Below the pieces are notes generated by a model. It was not told where the DNA came from. It saw only the letters and a program-made list of their open reading frames with translations, and made no database searches. DNA of 64,000 nt from Pseudomonas fluorescens (GTDB lineage: Bacteria > Pseudomonadota > Gammaproteobacteria > Pseudomonadales > Pseudomonadaceae), in the NCBI RefSeq assembly GCF_902498195.1, contig NZ_CABVIY010000003.1:806001-870000 (forward strand). Reading direction: 5' to 3'. Positions 34,633-44,738 of this stretch are shown piece after piece; position 1 is the first letter of the stretch, and the number at the start of each line of letters is the position of its first letter. Both the position numbers and the translations under genes were made by a program.

Positions 34633-35565
34633 GTGACTCTTTTGATCAGCACGCCCCCTGTACTTGCCCGCGATATCGATGGCAAAGCAATCGCCGCCCA
34701 GGTGCTCGACGAGGTTCGAGACGAGGTCCGGGTTCTGGCACGTCAGCAGATCCACCCTGCCCTGGCCGTGCTGCTGGTCGGCGAAGACCCGGCCAGCGAA
34801 GTGTATGTGCGCAACAAACTGTTGCGGGCCCAGGAAGTCGGCATCCGCTCCCTGGAATATCGGTTGACGGCCACTGCCAGCCAGGACGAAGTGCTGGCAC
34901 TGATCGCGCAACTCAACGCTGACGTGGCGGTGAACGGCATCCTGGTGCAACTGCCCTTGCCGGCGCATATCGATGAGGCGGCGGTCATCCATGCCATCGA
35001 CCCGATCAAGGACGTGGACGGTTTTCACCGGGAAAACGTCGGTGGGCTGGTGCAAGGCATCGAAGTCCTGACGCCCTGCACGCCCAGTGGCTGCATGCGT
35101 CTGCTCCAGGAAACCTGCGGTGACTTGAGTGGCCTGCACGCGGTGGTCATCGGTCGCTCGAACATCGTCGGCAAACCCATGGCGACCTTGCTGTTACAGG
35201 CCCACTGCTCGGTCAGCGTGGTGCACTCGCGCAGCGTCGATGCGCCAGCGCTGTGCAGGCTGGCGGACATCGTCGTCGCAGCCGTCGGGCGCCCCGGTCT
35301 GATTGACGCGTCCTGGCTCAAACCGGGCGCGGTGGTGATCGACGTCGGCATCAATCGCATTGCCACTGAAACGGGCCATCGACTGGTCGGCGATGTCGAT
35401 TACGCCAGTGCCCGCACCGTGGCCAGCGCGATCACGCCGGTGCCCGGCGGTGTCGGGCCGATGACCATTGCCTATCTGTTGAAGAACACCCTGGTGGCCA
35501 GTCAGTTGCAACGGGGTGCGCGGGTGCGTGAGCGGTTGGTGGTGGATGAGGTGGTGCCCGGGTGA
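34633..35565 (+). CDS. folD: Bifunctional methylenetetrahydrofolate dehydrogenase/cyclohydrolase
   Basis: 310 aa, GTG start (a TTG at 34642 is an alternative). Family motifs: [14 protein letters not shown] with the catalytic Lys, [31 protein letters not shown] and [10 protein letters not shown]. It converts methylene-THF to formyl-THF. It stands beside tmm/tdm/purU, so it is probably a pathway-dedicated second copy that links the C1 unit to PurU, with formate as the end product. Confidence 0.93.
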   Translation: MTLLISTPPVLARDIDGKAIAAQVLDEVRDEVRVLARQQIHPALAVLLVGEDPASEVYVRNKLLRAQEVGIRSLEYRLTATASQDEVLALIAQLNADVAVNGILVQLPLPAHIDEAAVIHAIDPIKDVDGFHRENVGGLVQGIEVLTPCTPSGCMRLLQETCGDLSGLHAVVIGRSNIVGKPMATLLLQAHCSVSVVHSRSVDAPALCRLADIVVAAVGRPGLIDASWLKPGAVVIDVGINRIATETGHRLVGDVDYASARTVASAITPVPGGVGPMTIAYLLKNTLVASQLQRGARVRERLVVDEVVPG

Positions 35566-35590
35566 CCCCGTTGGGCCGGGTGTAGATCCA

Positions 35591-35682
35591 TTGTGGGAGC
35601 GGGCTTGCTCGCGAAGGCGGTGTGTCAGTTGACGCCTGTATTGACTGACACACCGCCTTCGCGAGCAAGCCCGCTCCCACAA
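35591..35682. repeat. REPIN with long perfect arms
   Basis: TTGTGGGAGCGGGCTTGCTC... with about 38-bp inverted arms including GGCGGTGTGTCAGT/ACTGACACACCGCC. It separates convergent folD and the SDR and may act as a transcription stop. Confidence 0.9.
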
Positions 35683-35708
35683 GGGTTTGAGGGCCTCCTG
35701 CCAATCCT

Positions 35709-36479
35709 TCAAATACTCATCAGCATCTGCCCGCTGTCGACGCGCAACTCGACACCATTGATCGCCCGGGACTCGTCGCTGGCCAGGAACAGTACGCTGG
35801 CGGCGACGTCTTCGGGCCGGCACATGCGGTTCATTGGATCGCTGTCGATGGTCAGTCGGTCCGGGTCGACCCCCTGGGGGACGCCGCCTCGGGTCATGTC
35901 GGTGAGTACGCCGTCGGGGTGCAGGGTGTTGCAGCGGATGCGGTATTTGCGACGCCGGCACAACACCGCCACCGAACGCGACAGTGCCGCCACCGCGCCC
36001 TTTGAGGCGCTGTAGGCCAGGTAATCGTCACGCCCGGCCAGGGCCGCGACGGACGACAGGTTGATGATCGAGCCACCGCTGTCCTTCATCAGCGCGATGC
36101 CTTCGCGACAGCCCAGGAACACGCTGTCGGCATTCACCCGCATCAACTTGTGCCAGTCCGCCAGACTGGTTTCTTCGATCGAACCGCACAGCAGAATGCC
36201 GGCGTTGTTGACCAGGATGTCCAGGCGGCCATAGTGCTCGCGCACATGGTCGATGACCTGGCGCCACTGGTCTTCTGCACTGACGTCGTGGCGGATGAAG
36301 GCCGCCGTCGCGCCGATTTGCGCAGCCAGGGCCTGGCCCGTCTCGACGTCCAGGTCGCTGATCAGCACCTGCGCGCCTTCGGCCGCCAGCAGCCGTGCGC
36401 TCGCGGCGCCGATGCCCCTGGCGCCGCCCGTCACCAGCGCGACCTTGCCGTGAACCCGTCCGTTGTTGTCATGCGTCAT
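35709..36479 (-). CDS. Short-chain dehydrogenase/reductase (hydroxysteroid/cyclic alcohol type)
   Basis: 256-aa classical SDR. TGGARGIGAASARLL (17-31), NNAG, INLSSVAALAG, and catalytic YSASK. The C-terminus VELRVDSGQMLM is slightly divergent from the usual VDGG. It lies 93 bp downstream of the KstD-like gene on the same strand and probably acts in the same route, perhaps as a 3-hydroxysteroid or cyclic-alcohol dehydrogenase. The substrate is inferred from the neighbour only. Confidence 0.83.
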   Translation of the reverse strand: MTHDNNGRVHGKVALVTGGARGIGAASARLLAAEGAQVLISDLDVETGQALAAQIGATAAFIRHDVSAEDQWRQVIDHVREHYGRLDILVNNAGILLCGSIEETSLADWHKLMRVNADSVFLGCREGIALMKDSGGSIINLSSVAALAGRDDYLAYSASKGAVAALSRSVAVLCRRRKYRIRCNTLHPDGVLTDMTRGGVPQGVDPDRLTIDSDPMNRMCRPEDVAASVLFLASDESRAINGVELRVDSGQMLMSI

Positions 36480-36572
36480 CAGGTCATCTCCCGTGCGTGG
36501 GGCGATTGAAATGGCTGCCCGCCACGTGCGAGCGCGGCGGCAGGCTGTTACCGGACATTGCCATGATTGCTC

Positions 36573-38282
36573 CTAACGCTGGCTGACCAGGTGGTTGGCG
36601 GCGACGTAGCCGAAGGTCATCGCCGGTCCCAGGGTGCCGCCGGCGCCCGGATAACTGGTGCCCATCACCGACGCCGAGCAGTTGCCGATGGCGTACAACC
36701 CGGCGATGGCCGTGCCGTCGTCGCGCACCACTTGCGCATGTTCGTTGGTCAGCAGGCCGCCCTTGGTGCCGATGTCGCCGGCGTCCAGGCGCATGGCGTA
36801 GTACGGGCCTTTGCGCAGGGGTGCCAGGCACGGGTTGGGCTTGACGTTGCTGTCGCCGTAATAGCGGTCGAAGACATTGCCGCCGCGTCCGAAGTCCAGG
36901 TCCACCCCGCTGCCTGCATAGGCGTTGACCTTGGTCACGGTGGCTTCCAGGCCGGTGCTGTCGACGCCGATCTGCTTGGCAAGGCCCGCCAGGGTGTCGG
37001 CCTTCCAGTACATCGTGTTGAGCCATTCCCTGCGCAGGCGGCTGTCGGGCATGACCTGGCCCGGCATCAACGGCCCCATGGCGTAGTTGAAGCGGAAATG
37101 GGCATCGAAGATCACCCAGGCCGGCACCGACCTGCCGCCGGTTTTCTGGTTGTCCTGGTGCATGGCATCGACGAATTCCAGGTACGGTGCCGCTTCGTTG
37201 ACAAAGCGCTCACCCTGGCCGTTGACCACGATGGCGCCGGGGAAGGCCCGTTCGGCGAAGATGCCCCGGGGCTTGTCCTCCCCCGGCACGGCAATGGTCG
37301 GTGCCCACCAGGCCCAATCCATCAACGCGGTGGCCGCGCCCTGAGCCATGCCGGCTTCCAGCGCAGCGCCGGTGTTGTTGCCCGGTGGTGTCGCGCTCCA
37401 GGCCTGGCGGGTTGGCTTGGGCAGGTACTGGTCGCGCAGGGTCTGGTTCTGCTCGAAGCCGCCCGAGGCCAGGATCACCCCGTGGCGGGCGTGCAGGTTC
37501 AGCCCGGCGCCGTCTTTGAACACAGTGACTCCACTGACTCGCCCGTTGTCGCTGAGCAGGCCGCGAAAATCGGTGTTGAGCCACAGCGGCACGTCGCGAT
37601 CCATCAGTGAGCGGCGCAAGGACGCCACCAGCGAACTGCCCAGGGATGCGCGGCGATCCATCTTGCTTTTGCGTCGCCATTTGAAGTCGAGCTTGTAGCG
37701 CAGCATCAGTTTCATGATCAGCAGGCGCCAGCCAAAGCTGCGGGCCATGGCCTTGTGCGCATCGCGGGCGGTCCAGGCGATGCGCCCCATCAGCAGGGTC
37801 GAGGGCGAGGGTTTGCGCAGGTTCGCCAGCTCATCGCCCAGCAGGCTGGTGTCGAACAGCTCGGGGTCAAGCGTGCGCCCGCCCGCCAGGGCACCCGGCA
37901 GGTGCGGATAGTAATCGGGGTATTTGGCGGCCACCGCGTAGCGCACCCGGCTGATGCGGGTTAGCTGTTCGATCATCTTCGGCGCGTTGTCCAGGTAAGC
38001 CCGCAAGCGTACTTCCTCGACATGCTCGCCCGCCGCCGCCTGTAAGTAGGCCAGCGCCGTGGCGTAGCTGTCGTTGCCGTTCATGCGTGCAAAATAGTGG
38101 TTGTTGGGAATCCAGATACCGCCCCCGGAAATCGCCGAGGTGCCGCCGTACTGGTTGCTTTTCTCCACGACCAGCACGCTGAAACCCTGGTCGGCGAGGA
38201 ACACCGCCGAGGTCATCGCACCTGCGCCTGAACCGACGACGATCACGTCGTATTGGGTCTGGGACTGAACTTGAGCCGTCAT
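36573..38282 (-). CDS. 3-ketosteroid delta1-dehydrogenase-like flavoprotein
   Basis: 569 aa from the ATG at 38282. A longer ORF start at 38393 adds an implausible basic/proline leader. The N-terminal FAD site is IVVGSGAGAMTSAVFLADQG followed by GGTSAISGGGIWIPNN. The C-terminus has GPYYAMRLDAGDIGTKGG, containing the Tyr at the KstD catalytic position, and GTSYPGAGGTLGPAMTFGYVA. These match KstD/Kst4D proteins that introduce a double bond in ring A of 3-ketosteroids. The start codon is embedded in an AACAACAA motif and lacks a good RBS. Fumarate-reductase-like relatives are an alternative. Confidence 0.8.
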   Translation of the reverse strand: MTAQVQSQTQYDVIVVGSGAGAMTSAVFLADQGFSVLVVEKSNQYGGTSAISGGGIWIPNNHYFARMNGNDSYATALAYLQAAAGEHVEEVRLRAYLDNAPKMIEQLTRISRVRYAVAAKYPDYYPHLPGALAGGRTLDPELFDTSLLGDELANLRKPSPSTLLMGRIAWTARDAHKAMARSFGWRLLIMKLMLRYKLDFKWRRKSKMDRRASLGSSLVASLRRSLMDRDVPLWLNTDFRGLLSDNGRVSGVTVFKDGAGLNLHARHGVILASGGFEQNQTLRDQYLPKPTRQAWSATPPGNNTGAALEAGMAQGAATALMDWAWWAPTIAVPGEDKPRGIFAERAFPGAIVVNGQGERFVNEAAPYLEFVDAMHQDNQKTGGRSVPAWVIFDAHFRFNYAMGPLMPGQVMPDSRLRREWLNTMYWKADTLAGLAKQIGVDSTGLEATVTKVNAYAGSGVDLDFGRGGNVFDRYYGDSNVKPNPCLAPLRKGPYYAMRLDAGDIGTKGGLLTNEHAQVVRDDGTAIAGLYAIGNCSASVMGTSYPGAGGTLGPAMTFGYVAANHLVSQR

Positions 38283-38289
38283 TGTTGTT
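38282..38289 (-). promoter_or_regulatory. Crc/Hfq-type CA motif overlapping the KstD-like start codon
   Basis: AACAACAA, with its last A being the first base of ATG. Hfq/Crc bound here would block ribosome entry directly. Confidence 0.5.
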
Positions 38290-38403
38290 ATGCCATTAGC
38301 TGAGGTCAGAAAGAAACCGCCGACGACGCAGCGGGGTGCGCTGGCGGAGTGCAGTTCATGATCGGGGCTGCGGGGGGGTGGGTTCATCGTCAAAGTGGAC
38401 TAG

Positions 38404-38470
38404 GGGACTGGCTCCCTGGCCCAGCGCGGCTAAACCGGCGTCCTGCCGGGTTAGCCACTGCGCAATGTGG
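38404..38470 (-). repeat. Composite dispersed repeat, partial copy
   Basis: CTGGCCCAGCGCGGCTAAACC and the hairpin 38430-38454 match the left part of the full copy at 23990-24232 in inverted orientation. Confidence 0.65.
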
Positions 38471-38493
38471 TTTAAAGGGGGCGCCCAGGCGAT

Positions 38494-38602
38494 CCCCTGT
38501 AGGAGCGAGCCCTGCTCGCGAAGGACGTTAACGATAACGCGGGCTTTCTGGATGATCGCGGTTTCTGGGCGTTCATCGCGAGCAGGCTCGCTCCTACAGG
38601 GG
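38494..38602. repeat. REPIN
   Basis: CCCCTGTAGGAGCGAGC ... GCTCGCTCCTACAGGGG with the common GGACGTTAACGATAACGCGGG spacer type. Confidence 0.9.
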
Positions 38603-38670
38603 AACGCGTACATCCGGGAAGCAGGTCGGCTATCAGGCCGGCTCGCTTTACTTTGGCTATTGATCCGCCG

Positions 38671-40245
38671 TTACAACACCGCACGCCGGGCAGCCCAAGG
38701 CCGGGCTTGCTCCAACTGGCTGGCCAGGCGCAGCAACACATCCTCTCCCCCCAGGCGCGCCGTGAACATCATGCCCACCGGCAAACCGTCGTCGCTCTGG
38801 CCCAGTGGCAGCGAGATGGCCGGTTGGCCGCTGACGTTGGCCAGCACCGTGAAGCCGGCGCTGCCCATGGCGTTGTGGGCGTAGCTGTCCCAGGGCTGGT
38901 CAAGGGACAACAGGCCCAGTTTCGGGGTCAGGCTGCCGGTGACCGGCGAGAGGATCACGTCGTAGCGTTCGAACTGCTGTTCCATGGTCGCGCCGATGGT
39001 CTCGAACGACTGGCGGGCGCGGTACAGGTCTTCGCCACGGGTGCCCTTCGAACGTTCCAGGTTGACGAGCGTGATCTTCTCCAGGTCCTGCGCCGTCGCC
39101 GCCCGCCCGAGCACCTGTTGGCGGTCGTCGATCAGGGTACGCAGCGCCGTGCCGATCACCATGCCATGGGCGCCGAACAACTGGCGCGGATCGACGTTGA
39201 GCGTCAACTCGTCCAGTTCATGTCCCAGGGCCGACAGTTGCTTGATGGTCTGCTCCAGGGTCGCGGCAATGGCCGGCTCCAGCGGCGCACCGGTCAGCGA
39301 CTGACGGACCACGGCGACGCGCAATTTGCCCGGTTCGCGCTGCAGTTCTTCCACATAGGGCCTGGCCAGCGGCGGGCACCAATAGGCACTGCCGCTTTCA
39401 TGGCCTTGCCCGGCATCGAGGAACAACGCGGTATCGCGCACCGTGCGTGAGACCACGTTGGCCACGCTGGCCCCGAACCAGCCTTCGAAATGCGCCGGCC
39501 CGCTGGGGGTGCGGTAACGGCTGGGCTTGAGCCCGACCAGGCCGCAATACGATGCCGGGATGCGGATCGAACCGCCGCCATCGGTGGCATGGGCCACGGG
39601 CACAATGCCCGCCGCCACCGCCGCTGCCGCACCGCCGGACGAACCACCCGCGCTCATGGCCAGGTTCCACGGGTTACGGGTCTGGCCCCAGGCCAGGGAT
39701 TCGGTGGTGGTGGTCAGGCCGAACTCGGGGCACGTGGACTTGCCGAACGGCACCGCGCCGGCCTGTTGATAGCGGGCGATCAGGGTGCTGGTGCGAGTGG
39801 CGGGCGGCGCGTCCTTGAAGAACCGGCAGCCGTTGCTGGTGATCGTGCCTTGCAGCGAGGTGTTGAGGTCCTTGACCAACAGCGGCACGCCGGCCAGGGC
39901 CCCCTGGTTCTGGGTGCCGTCCGCGCGGCGCTGGGCCAGCAAACTGCGGGCGTAGGCTTCATGCAGCATGTTCACCGCATTGACCCGGGGATTGACCTCG
40001 TTGTAGCGGGCCAGTGTCGCCGCCAGCAGGTCCTCGGCACTCAGTTCGCCGCTGCGGATCGCCTGGCTCATGGCCCAGGCATCCATGGCCTGGTAGTCGC
40101 TGGCCGAAAGCCCCGCCGCGCGGGCGTCGGCAAAGCGCCCCAGGAGTCCGGCGCCGAGCGCCACGGCCCCGGCCTTGAGCACGCTGCGACGTGGCCAGCC
40201 ATCGGTGGTCGGGGGATTGAGTGGTGCGTGTTCTTGTTTATCCAT
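38671..40245 (-). CDS. Amidase-signature hydrolase with Tat signal
   Basis: 524 aa from the ATG at 40245. An in-frame ATG at 40296 is possible but abuts the REPIN. The N-terminus has a twin-arginine signal ([19 protein letters not shown], cleavage near ADARA), so the enzyme is probably exported folded to the periplasm. The catalytic triad is K125, the cis-Ser in AGGSSGG (202/203), and nucleophile S226 in DGGGSIRIP. It hydrolyses a carboxamide or ester; the substrate is unknown. The KstD-like neighbour makes a conjugated steroid or bile amide conceivable, but this is speculation. Confidence 0.88.
   Translation of the reverse strand: MDKQEHAPLNPPTTDGWPRRSVLKAGAVALGAGLLGRFADARAAGLSASDYQAMDAWAMSQAIRSGELSAEDLLAATLARYNEVNPRVNAVNMLHEAYARSLLAQRRADGTQNQGALAGVPLLVKDLNTSLQGTITSNGCRFFKDAPPATRTSTLIARYQQAGAVPFGKSTCPEFGLTTTTESLAWGQTRNPWNLAMSAGGSSGGAAAAVAAGIVPVAHATDGGGSIRIPASYCGLVGLKPSRYRTPSGPAHFEGWFGASVANVVSRTVRDTALFLDAGQGHESGSAYWCPPLARPYVEELQREPGKLRVAVVRQSLTGAPLEPAIAATLEQTIKQLSALGHELDELTLNVDPRQLFGAHGMVIGTALRTLIDDRQQVLGRAATAQDLEKITLVNLERSKGTRGEDLYRARQSFETIGATMEQQFERYDVILSPVTGSLTPKLGLLSLDQPWDSYAHNAMGSAGFTVLANVSGQPAISLPLGQSDDGLPVGMMFTARLGGEDVLLRLASQLEQARPWAARRAVL
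40231..40238 (-). promoter_or_regulatory. Crc/Hfq-type CA motif just inside the amidase gene
   Basis: AACAAGAA at codons 3-5 fits AAnAAnAA. Weaker than the other copies because it is coding. Confidence 0.3.
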
Positions 40246-40295
40246 GATGGTGAATGCGCCCTGGTTGTGGGTTATTAGTGTATTCAGGTCCTGCA

Positions 40296-40401
40296 CCCTG
40301 TAGGCGCGAGCTTGCTCGCGATGGACGTCAACGATAACGCGGGGTGTCTGGATGAACGCGTTGTCTGGACGTTTTTCGCGAGCAGGCTCGCTCCTACAGG
40401 G
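40296..40401. repeat. REPIN
   Basis: CCCTGTAGGCGCGAGCTTGCTCGCGA paired with GCGAGCAGGCTCGCTCCTACAGGG, between the amidase and chemoreceptor genes. Confidence 0.9.
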
Positions 40402-40411
40402 ATCGTGTTAT

Positions 40412-42064
40412 CTAGGCGACATGAAAGCGTGCCGACAATTGATCCAGTGCCCGCGCCAGTTGCTCCAGGTCCGAGGCGGCCACCGCGCTGCGTCCGGCGT
40501 TGGCCGACAGCGCACCGGTGCCGCTGGAGACGCTCTCGACCCGGGTGACCATTTCCCGGGTGACACGCACCTGCTCAGTGATCACCGTGGCGATGGTGTC
40601 GACGCTGCGGATCACATCATCGGTGCCACTGCGAATCTGCGCCACCGAATCCCCGGCCTCGTGGGCCAGGTCGACGCCGGCACGCACCCGGCTGACCACC
40701 CGGCCGATGCCGTCGACCACCGCCAGCGTGCCTTCCTGTATCCGTTGTACGGTCAGGTCGATTTCGCCAATGGAGCTGGCCGTGCGTTGCGCCAGCAGGC
40801 GCACCTCGTCGGCGACCACGGCAAAGCCGCGCCCCGCCTCGCCGGCCCGCGCAGCCTCGATGGCGGCGTTCAGCGCCAGCAAATTGGTTTGCTCGGCAAT
40901 GCTGCGAATCACGTTGAGCACCTGGCTGATCTCGGCGGAAAAACCTTCCAGCTCGCGAATATGCACGGCCGTGTCGCTGATCACATCGCTGATGCGGTTC
41001 ATCTCCTGGGCCATGTCGCGGATGAACCCCTCGCTCTTACCCGAGCGCCCCGCCGAATGCTGGGTGATGTCGCGGGACACGCCGACATGGTTTTCCACTT
41101 CGCTGATCGACCCCGACAAGTCCTCGACCGCCCGGGAAATCCCCCGCACCGCATCGGCCTGGTGCTGGGTCGCAGTGGATGCCAGCTCCGCCGATTCGGC
41201 CATGTGCGCGGCTTCGCGACTGACCCGTTGCACCAGTTCGCGCATCTGCGAAATCAACCCGTGCAGGCTGTCGCGCATCAGCGCAATGTCGCGCAGCATC
41301 AGCGCGAACTCGTCGCTGCCCTTGATCTCGATCGGTTGCAACAGATTGCCACTGGCAATCGCTCGCACACTGGCGCCGGCCTGGGCAAAGGCGCGCTTGA
41401 GCCGGCGCAGGGTGGAAAACGCGGTGAGGCTGCCCGCCAGGCCACCCACCAGCGCCAAGGCGAGGTAGGCCCATAATGTCGAACGATAACGCTGCTGCGC
41501 CGCCTCGTAGTCTTGCGCGGCGTCGGCCTTCTGCAACGCCTGCAACGTGCCCAGTTCGGCCACGGCGGCGTTGCCCTCGGGCTCGGCCATGCGCAGGAAG
41601 GACAGAATGCCCGGCAGGCGAAAATCGCCGGCACGCAAGGATTCCAGGAGGATGTCCAGCTCGTCGCGCCATGCCTGATGGTGCTGTTCGAACGCCTCGG
41701 CCGCCTGCAGTTCTTCACCGCTCAAGGTGCGTTGGCGATAACGCGCCCAGGATTCGACCAGCGCCCGGTCGTTGTTTTCGATGGCGCTCAGGGTGGTTTC
41801 CACCGGGCGGTCGAATGCCGCCACCAGCGGACCGTCCGGGTCCTGTTGAATCGCCAGCAGGACCTGGCGCCGGCTTTCATCGAGCCGGTGCGCAATGTCG
41901 CCGAAGATCAACAAGGTCGCCAGGTTGTCCTCGTTGATGGCCCGCAGGCTGTCGCGGGCCTGTTGCAATCCATAGGCGCCGAGGCCTACCGCCAGGACAA
42001 ACAGCAACGTAGCCAGCAGCGCCCAGAGCCACAGGCGCTGGGCGATGGTAATTGCCTTGAACAT
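40412..42064 (-). CDS. Methyl-accepting chemotaxis protein
   Basis: 550 aa from the ATG at 42064; upstream in-frame sequence is not protein-like. TM1 (about 10-32), a periplasmic four-helix-bundle-type sensor of about 155 residues, TM2 (about 190-212), a HAMP domain, and a long coiled signalling domain with the conserved hairpin tip [44 protein letters not shown] sequence are present. It reports ligand occupancy to CheA/CheW. Placed among catabolic genes, it may sense their substrate. There is no C-terminal CheR-tether pentapeptide. Confidence 0.9.
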   Translation of the reverse strand: MFKAITIAQRLWLWALLATLLFVLAVGLGAYGLQQARDSLRAINEDNLATLLIFGDIAHRLDESRRQVLLAIQQDPDGPLVAAFDRPVETTLSAIENNDRALVESWARYRQRTLSGEELQAAEAFEQHHQAWRDELDILLESLRAGDFRLPGILSFLRMAEPEGNAAVAELGTLQALQKADAAQDYEAAQQRYRSTLWAYLALALVGGLAGSLTAFSTLRRLKRAFAQAGASVRAIASGNLLQPIEIKGSDEFALMLRDIALMRDSLHGLISQMRELVQRVSREAAHMAESAELASTATQHQADAVRGISRAVEDLSGSISEVENHVGVSRDITQHSAGRSGKSEGFIRDMAQEMNRISDVISDTAVHIRELEGFSAEISQVLNVIRSIAEQTNLLALNAAIEAARAGEAGRGFAVVADEVRLLAQRTASSIGEIDLTVQRIQEGTLAVVDGIGRVVSRVRAGVDLAHEAGDSVAQIRSGTDDVIRSVDTIATVITEQVRVTREMVTRVESVSSGTGALSANAGRSAVAASDLEQLARALDQLSARFHVA

Positions 42065-42120
42065 GATCAATGGCCTGTCTCGTGCAGCGTTCGGGGTGCG
42101 CCAGGCACCCCGCGCCGGTA

Positions 42121-43557
42121 TCAGTCGGAAGTGACCCCGGCCAGCATGGCCGCCAGGTAGTGCTCGCCGTAAGGCGGCAACAGGCCCCATTCACGGCGCG
42201 GGTCGTGGGCCGAAGCCTTGAAGACGGTGCGCTGGTGACTGAATTCGAGAAAGCCCTCGCGGCCATGGTAATGCCCCATGCCCGAGGCGCCGACGCCCCC
42301 GAACGGCGCATCGTGCAAGGCGGCGTGCATCATCACGTCGTTGATCGTGACGCCGCCGGACAGGGTGTGTTCCAGCACGTGACGTTGTTCCTGCGGGTCC
42401 TCGCCGAAGTAGTACAGCGCCAGCGGCCGTGGCCGGCCGTTGATCTGGGCGATCACCTGATCGAGGTGTTCATAGGTCAGCACGACCATGGCCGGGCCGA
42501 AGATTTCCTCGTGCAGGATCTGGCTGTCCGGGGCCGGGTCCACCACCACCCGCAGCGGACGGCGACGGTCCAGGGCATCCAGGGCCAGTGGCTCGGGCAG
42601 GCACTCGATACGCGCACCGCGCGACTCGGCGTCCCGGACCAGGCCCTCGACCCGCTCCAGGTGACGCGCATTGACCACCGCTACCACATCCGGATTGCCG
42701 GCCACGGTCGGGTTGAGGTCGTGATAGGCGGTGCGCAAGGCATCGAGGAACGCTTCGAGCGAAGCCTTGGGCACGTACACCAGGTCCGGGTTGATGCAAA
42801 TCTGCCCGCCATTGCAGGCTTTGCCCGCCGCGATGTTGAACGCGGCCTTGTTCAGGTCGGCGGTGCTCGAAACGATCACCGGCGACTTGCCGCCCAGTTC
42901 CAGGGTCACCGGCACCAGGTGTTGCGCGGCGTTGGCCATCACCCGCCGGCCAATCGCCGTGCTGCCGGTGAACACCAGGTGGTCGAAAGGCTGGCGACTG
43001 AAAGCCTCGCCCAGCTCGGGGCCACCGTTGACCACCGCCACCACCAGCGGGTCGAGGTGTTCGGCGCACAGCCGCGCCACCAGTGCGGCGGTACGCGGTA
43101 CGACTTCCGAGGGTTTGAGGATGGCCCGGTTACCGGCCGCCAGGGCCGAGGCCAGCGGGCTGAACAAGGTGTACAACGGCGCATTCCAGGTGCCGAGGAT
43201 ACCCACCGTGCCCTTGGGCTGGTGCATCACCCAGGCCGTGGCGCCCAGTTGATCGTAGGGGCTGATCATCGGTCGTGGCTCGTCCTGCATCCACGCCTGC
43301 ACATGGTCGCGGGCATGTTTGAGCGATGCCAGCGCGCCCAGCACGTCGTTCATCAGGGAAAAACCGGCGGGCCGCCCGCCAAAATCCTCATCGATGGCCG
43401 TGGTCAGCGCCTCATGGTGATTGACCAGCAGGTCGATCACTTGCTGGAGTCGCTGGCGACGGGTGTCGGCGCTGACACTGCCGGCGCCGTTGAAGGCGTT
43501 TTTCTGTCGCATCAGCAGGCTGGAAAGGTCCTGGTCACAAGACATGGCTGAACTCAT
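42121..43557 (-). CDS. Coniferyl aldehyde dehydrogenase-type aldehyde dehydrogenase
   Basis: 478-aa NAD(P)-dependent ALDH. N125 (TWNAP), E220 (LELGGKSP) and catalytic C254 (GGQICINPD) are present. The short length, lack of a G-Q-x-C context, and C-terminal hydrophobic features match the CalB/coniferyl-aldehyde/long-chain aldehyde class (ALDH3-like). It is divergent from the flavin reductase gene, across a region with a 22-bp hairpin palindrome. The likely substrate is an aromatic or fatty aldehyde. Confidence 0.85.
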   Translation of the reverse strand: MSSAMSCDQDLSSLLMRQKNAFNGAGSVSADTRRQRLQQVIDLLVNHHEALTTAIDEDFGGRPAGFSLMNDVLGALASLKHARDHVQAWMQDEPRPMISPYDQLGATAWVMHQPKGTVGILGTWNAPLYTLFSPLASALAAGNRAILKPSEVVPRTAALVARLCAEHLDPLVVAVVNGGPELGEAFSRQPFDHLVFTGSTAIGRRVMANAAQHLVPVTLELGGKSPVIVSSTADLNKAAFNIAAGKACNGGQICINPDLVYVPKASLEAFLDALRTAYHDLNPTVAGNPDVVAVVNARHLERVEGLVRDAESRGARIECLPEPLALDALDRRRPLRVVVDPAPDSQILHEEIFGPAMVVLTYEHLDQVIAQINGRPRPLALYYFGEDPQEQRHVLEHTLSGGVTINDVMMHAALHDAPFGGVGASGMGHYHGREGFLEFSHQRTVFKASAHDPRREWGLLPPYGEHYLAAMLAGVTSD

Positions 43558-43640
43558 TGTTATCCCCTTGCAGGTTGGCTCGATGGCCGTTGAGCGCCCG
43601 ATGCGCCTGGCACCACCCTAGCCTCGCGGCCGCCTGCGCC

Positions 43641-43662
43641 GCCTCGTCCAATCGGACGAGGC
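43641..43662. promoter_or_regulatory. Candidate operator: 22-bp palindrome in the divergent promoter
   Basis: GCCTCGTCC, spacer AATC, GGACGAGGC: 9-bp perfect inverted arms. It lies between the aldehyde dehydrogenase (minus) and flavin reductase (plus) starts, and is a good candidate site for the TetR protein at 46117 or another regulator. Confidence 0.45.
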
Positions 43663-43754
43663 CCTGCATTAGTGTTAGTCCGTTGAGACGATGTTCAGCC
43701 CTTGCAAACGCCCAATACTGAGCCTACGAAATCCTCCACTCCATGAGGCCAGTC

Positions 43755-44738
43755 ATGGCAATGCAGAACATCAGCTTCGATCCCCAGGCCTTCCGTGCCG
43801 CGCTCGGCACCTTCACCACCGGGGTCACGATCATCACCACCCAGAGCGAAGACGGCTCCCCGGTGGGCATCACCGCCAACAGTTTCAACTCGGTGTCGCT
43901 CAACCCGCCGCTGGTGCTCTGGAGCCTGTCCAAGCAAGCCCGCAGCCTGCCGGTGTTCAGCAGCGGCAAGCACTGGAACGTGCACGTGCTGTCCACGGAA
44001 CAGGAAACCCTGTCGGGACGATTCGCCACCCAGGGCGAGGACAAGTTCGCCGAGATCGAACTCGACAACGGCGTCAGCGAAGCCCCCCTGCTGCAGGATT
44101 GCACCGCCCGTTTCCAGTGCCGCACGGCGTTCCAGTATGAAGGGGGCGACCATGTGATCTTCGTCGGCGAAGTGCTCGCCTTCGACCACAGCGACCGCGC
44201 GCCGCTGGCCTTCCAGAGCGGCCAATACGCCCTGGCCACGCGCAAGCCACGCAGCGAGCTGCGGCTGGCCACCACACCGCCGCCACCCGAGTGCAGCTAC
44301 ACCGAGGACTTGCTCGGCTACCTGCTGGGGCGCGGGCATTACCAGGTGCTCAATTCTCTGCGGCAGATGCTGAACCATCAGCAGCTGGACGAGCAGACCT
44401 TTTTTGTCCTGTCGATCCTGTGTATCCGCGACAACCTGACCCTTGAGGAAATCAATACCTTCGTCAACTACACCGGCCGCGTCGTTACCCTGTCCAGCAT
44501 GCGTTTTCTAGAACGCCAGCGCCTGGTGGCCTTCGAGGGCCCGGCCGAGTCGCTGCGTTTTGTGCTCACGGCCCAGGGCCGCGAGGTGTCCGTGCATCAA
44601 CTGGCACTGGCCAAGGCCGTGGAAGAAGATGTCTCGGCCAAGCTCGGCGCCGCCGACGCACAAGCCTTGAAGGTGTTGCTCAAGCGCCTGATTGTCGTGA
44701 GTGACCCCGGCTTGCCCGACCTGTGGGCACCGCGATGA
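43755..44738 (+). CDS. Flavin reductase with C-terminal MarR-like regulatory domain
   Basis: 327 aa from the ATG at 43755, behind GAGG. The N-terminal about 165 residues form a FMN/FAD-binding flavin reductase domain (FTTGVTIITTQ, GITANSFNSVSLNPPLV). The C-terminal about 140 residues are helical with a MarR-like winged-helix character (LSSMRFLERQRLV), as in the C1 reductase of p-hydroxyphenylacetate hydroxylase, where the domain is autoinhibitory. It supplies reduced flavin to a two-component monooxygenase, but no oxygenase partner is adjacent. HsaB-type steroid reductases are related. Confidence 0.82.
   Translation: MAMQNISFDPQAFRAALGTFTTGVTIITTQSEDGSPVGITANSFNSVSLNPPLVLWSLSKQARSLPVFSSGKHWNVHVLSTEQETLSGRFATQGEDKFAEIELDNGVSEAPLLQDCTARFQCRTAFQYEGGDHVIFVGEVLAFDHSDRAPLAFQSGQYALATRKPRSELRLATTPPPPECSYTEDLLGYLLGRGHYQVLNSLRQMLNHQQLDEQTFFVLSILCIRDNLTLEEINTFVNYTGRVVTLSSMRFLERQRLVAFEGPAESLRFVLTAQGREVSVHQLALAKAVEEDVSAKLGAADAQALKVLLKRLIVVSDPGLPDLWAPR

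Larger units (their letters stand above)
38283..38670. other. 388-bp intergenic region with hairpin repeat and REPIN
   Basis: Lies between the amidase stop and the KstD-like start. It contains the start of the KstD-like mRNA leader, a partial composite repeat (about 38404-38470, with a CTAAACCGGC/GCCGGGTTAG hairpin), a REPIN at 38494, and one CGGCTATCAGGCCGGCTCGC element. No gene. Confidence 0.7.
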
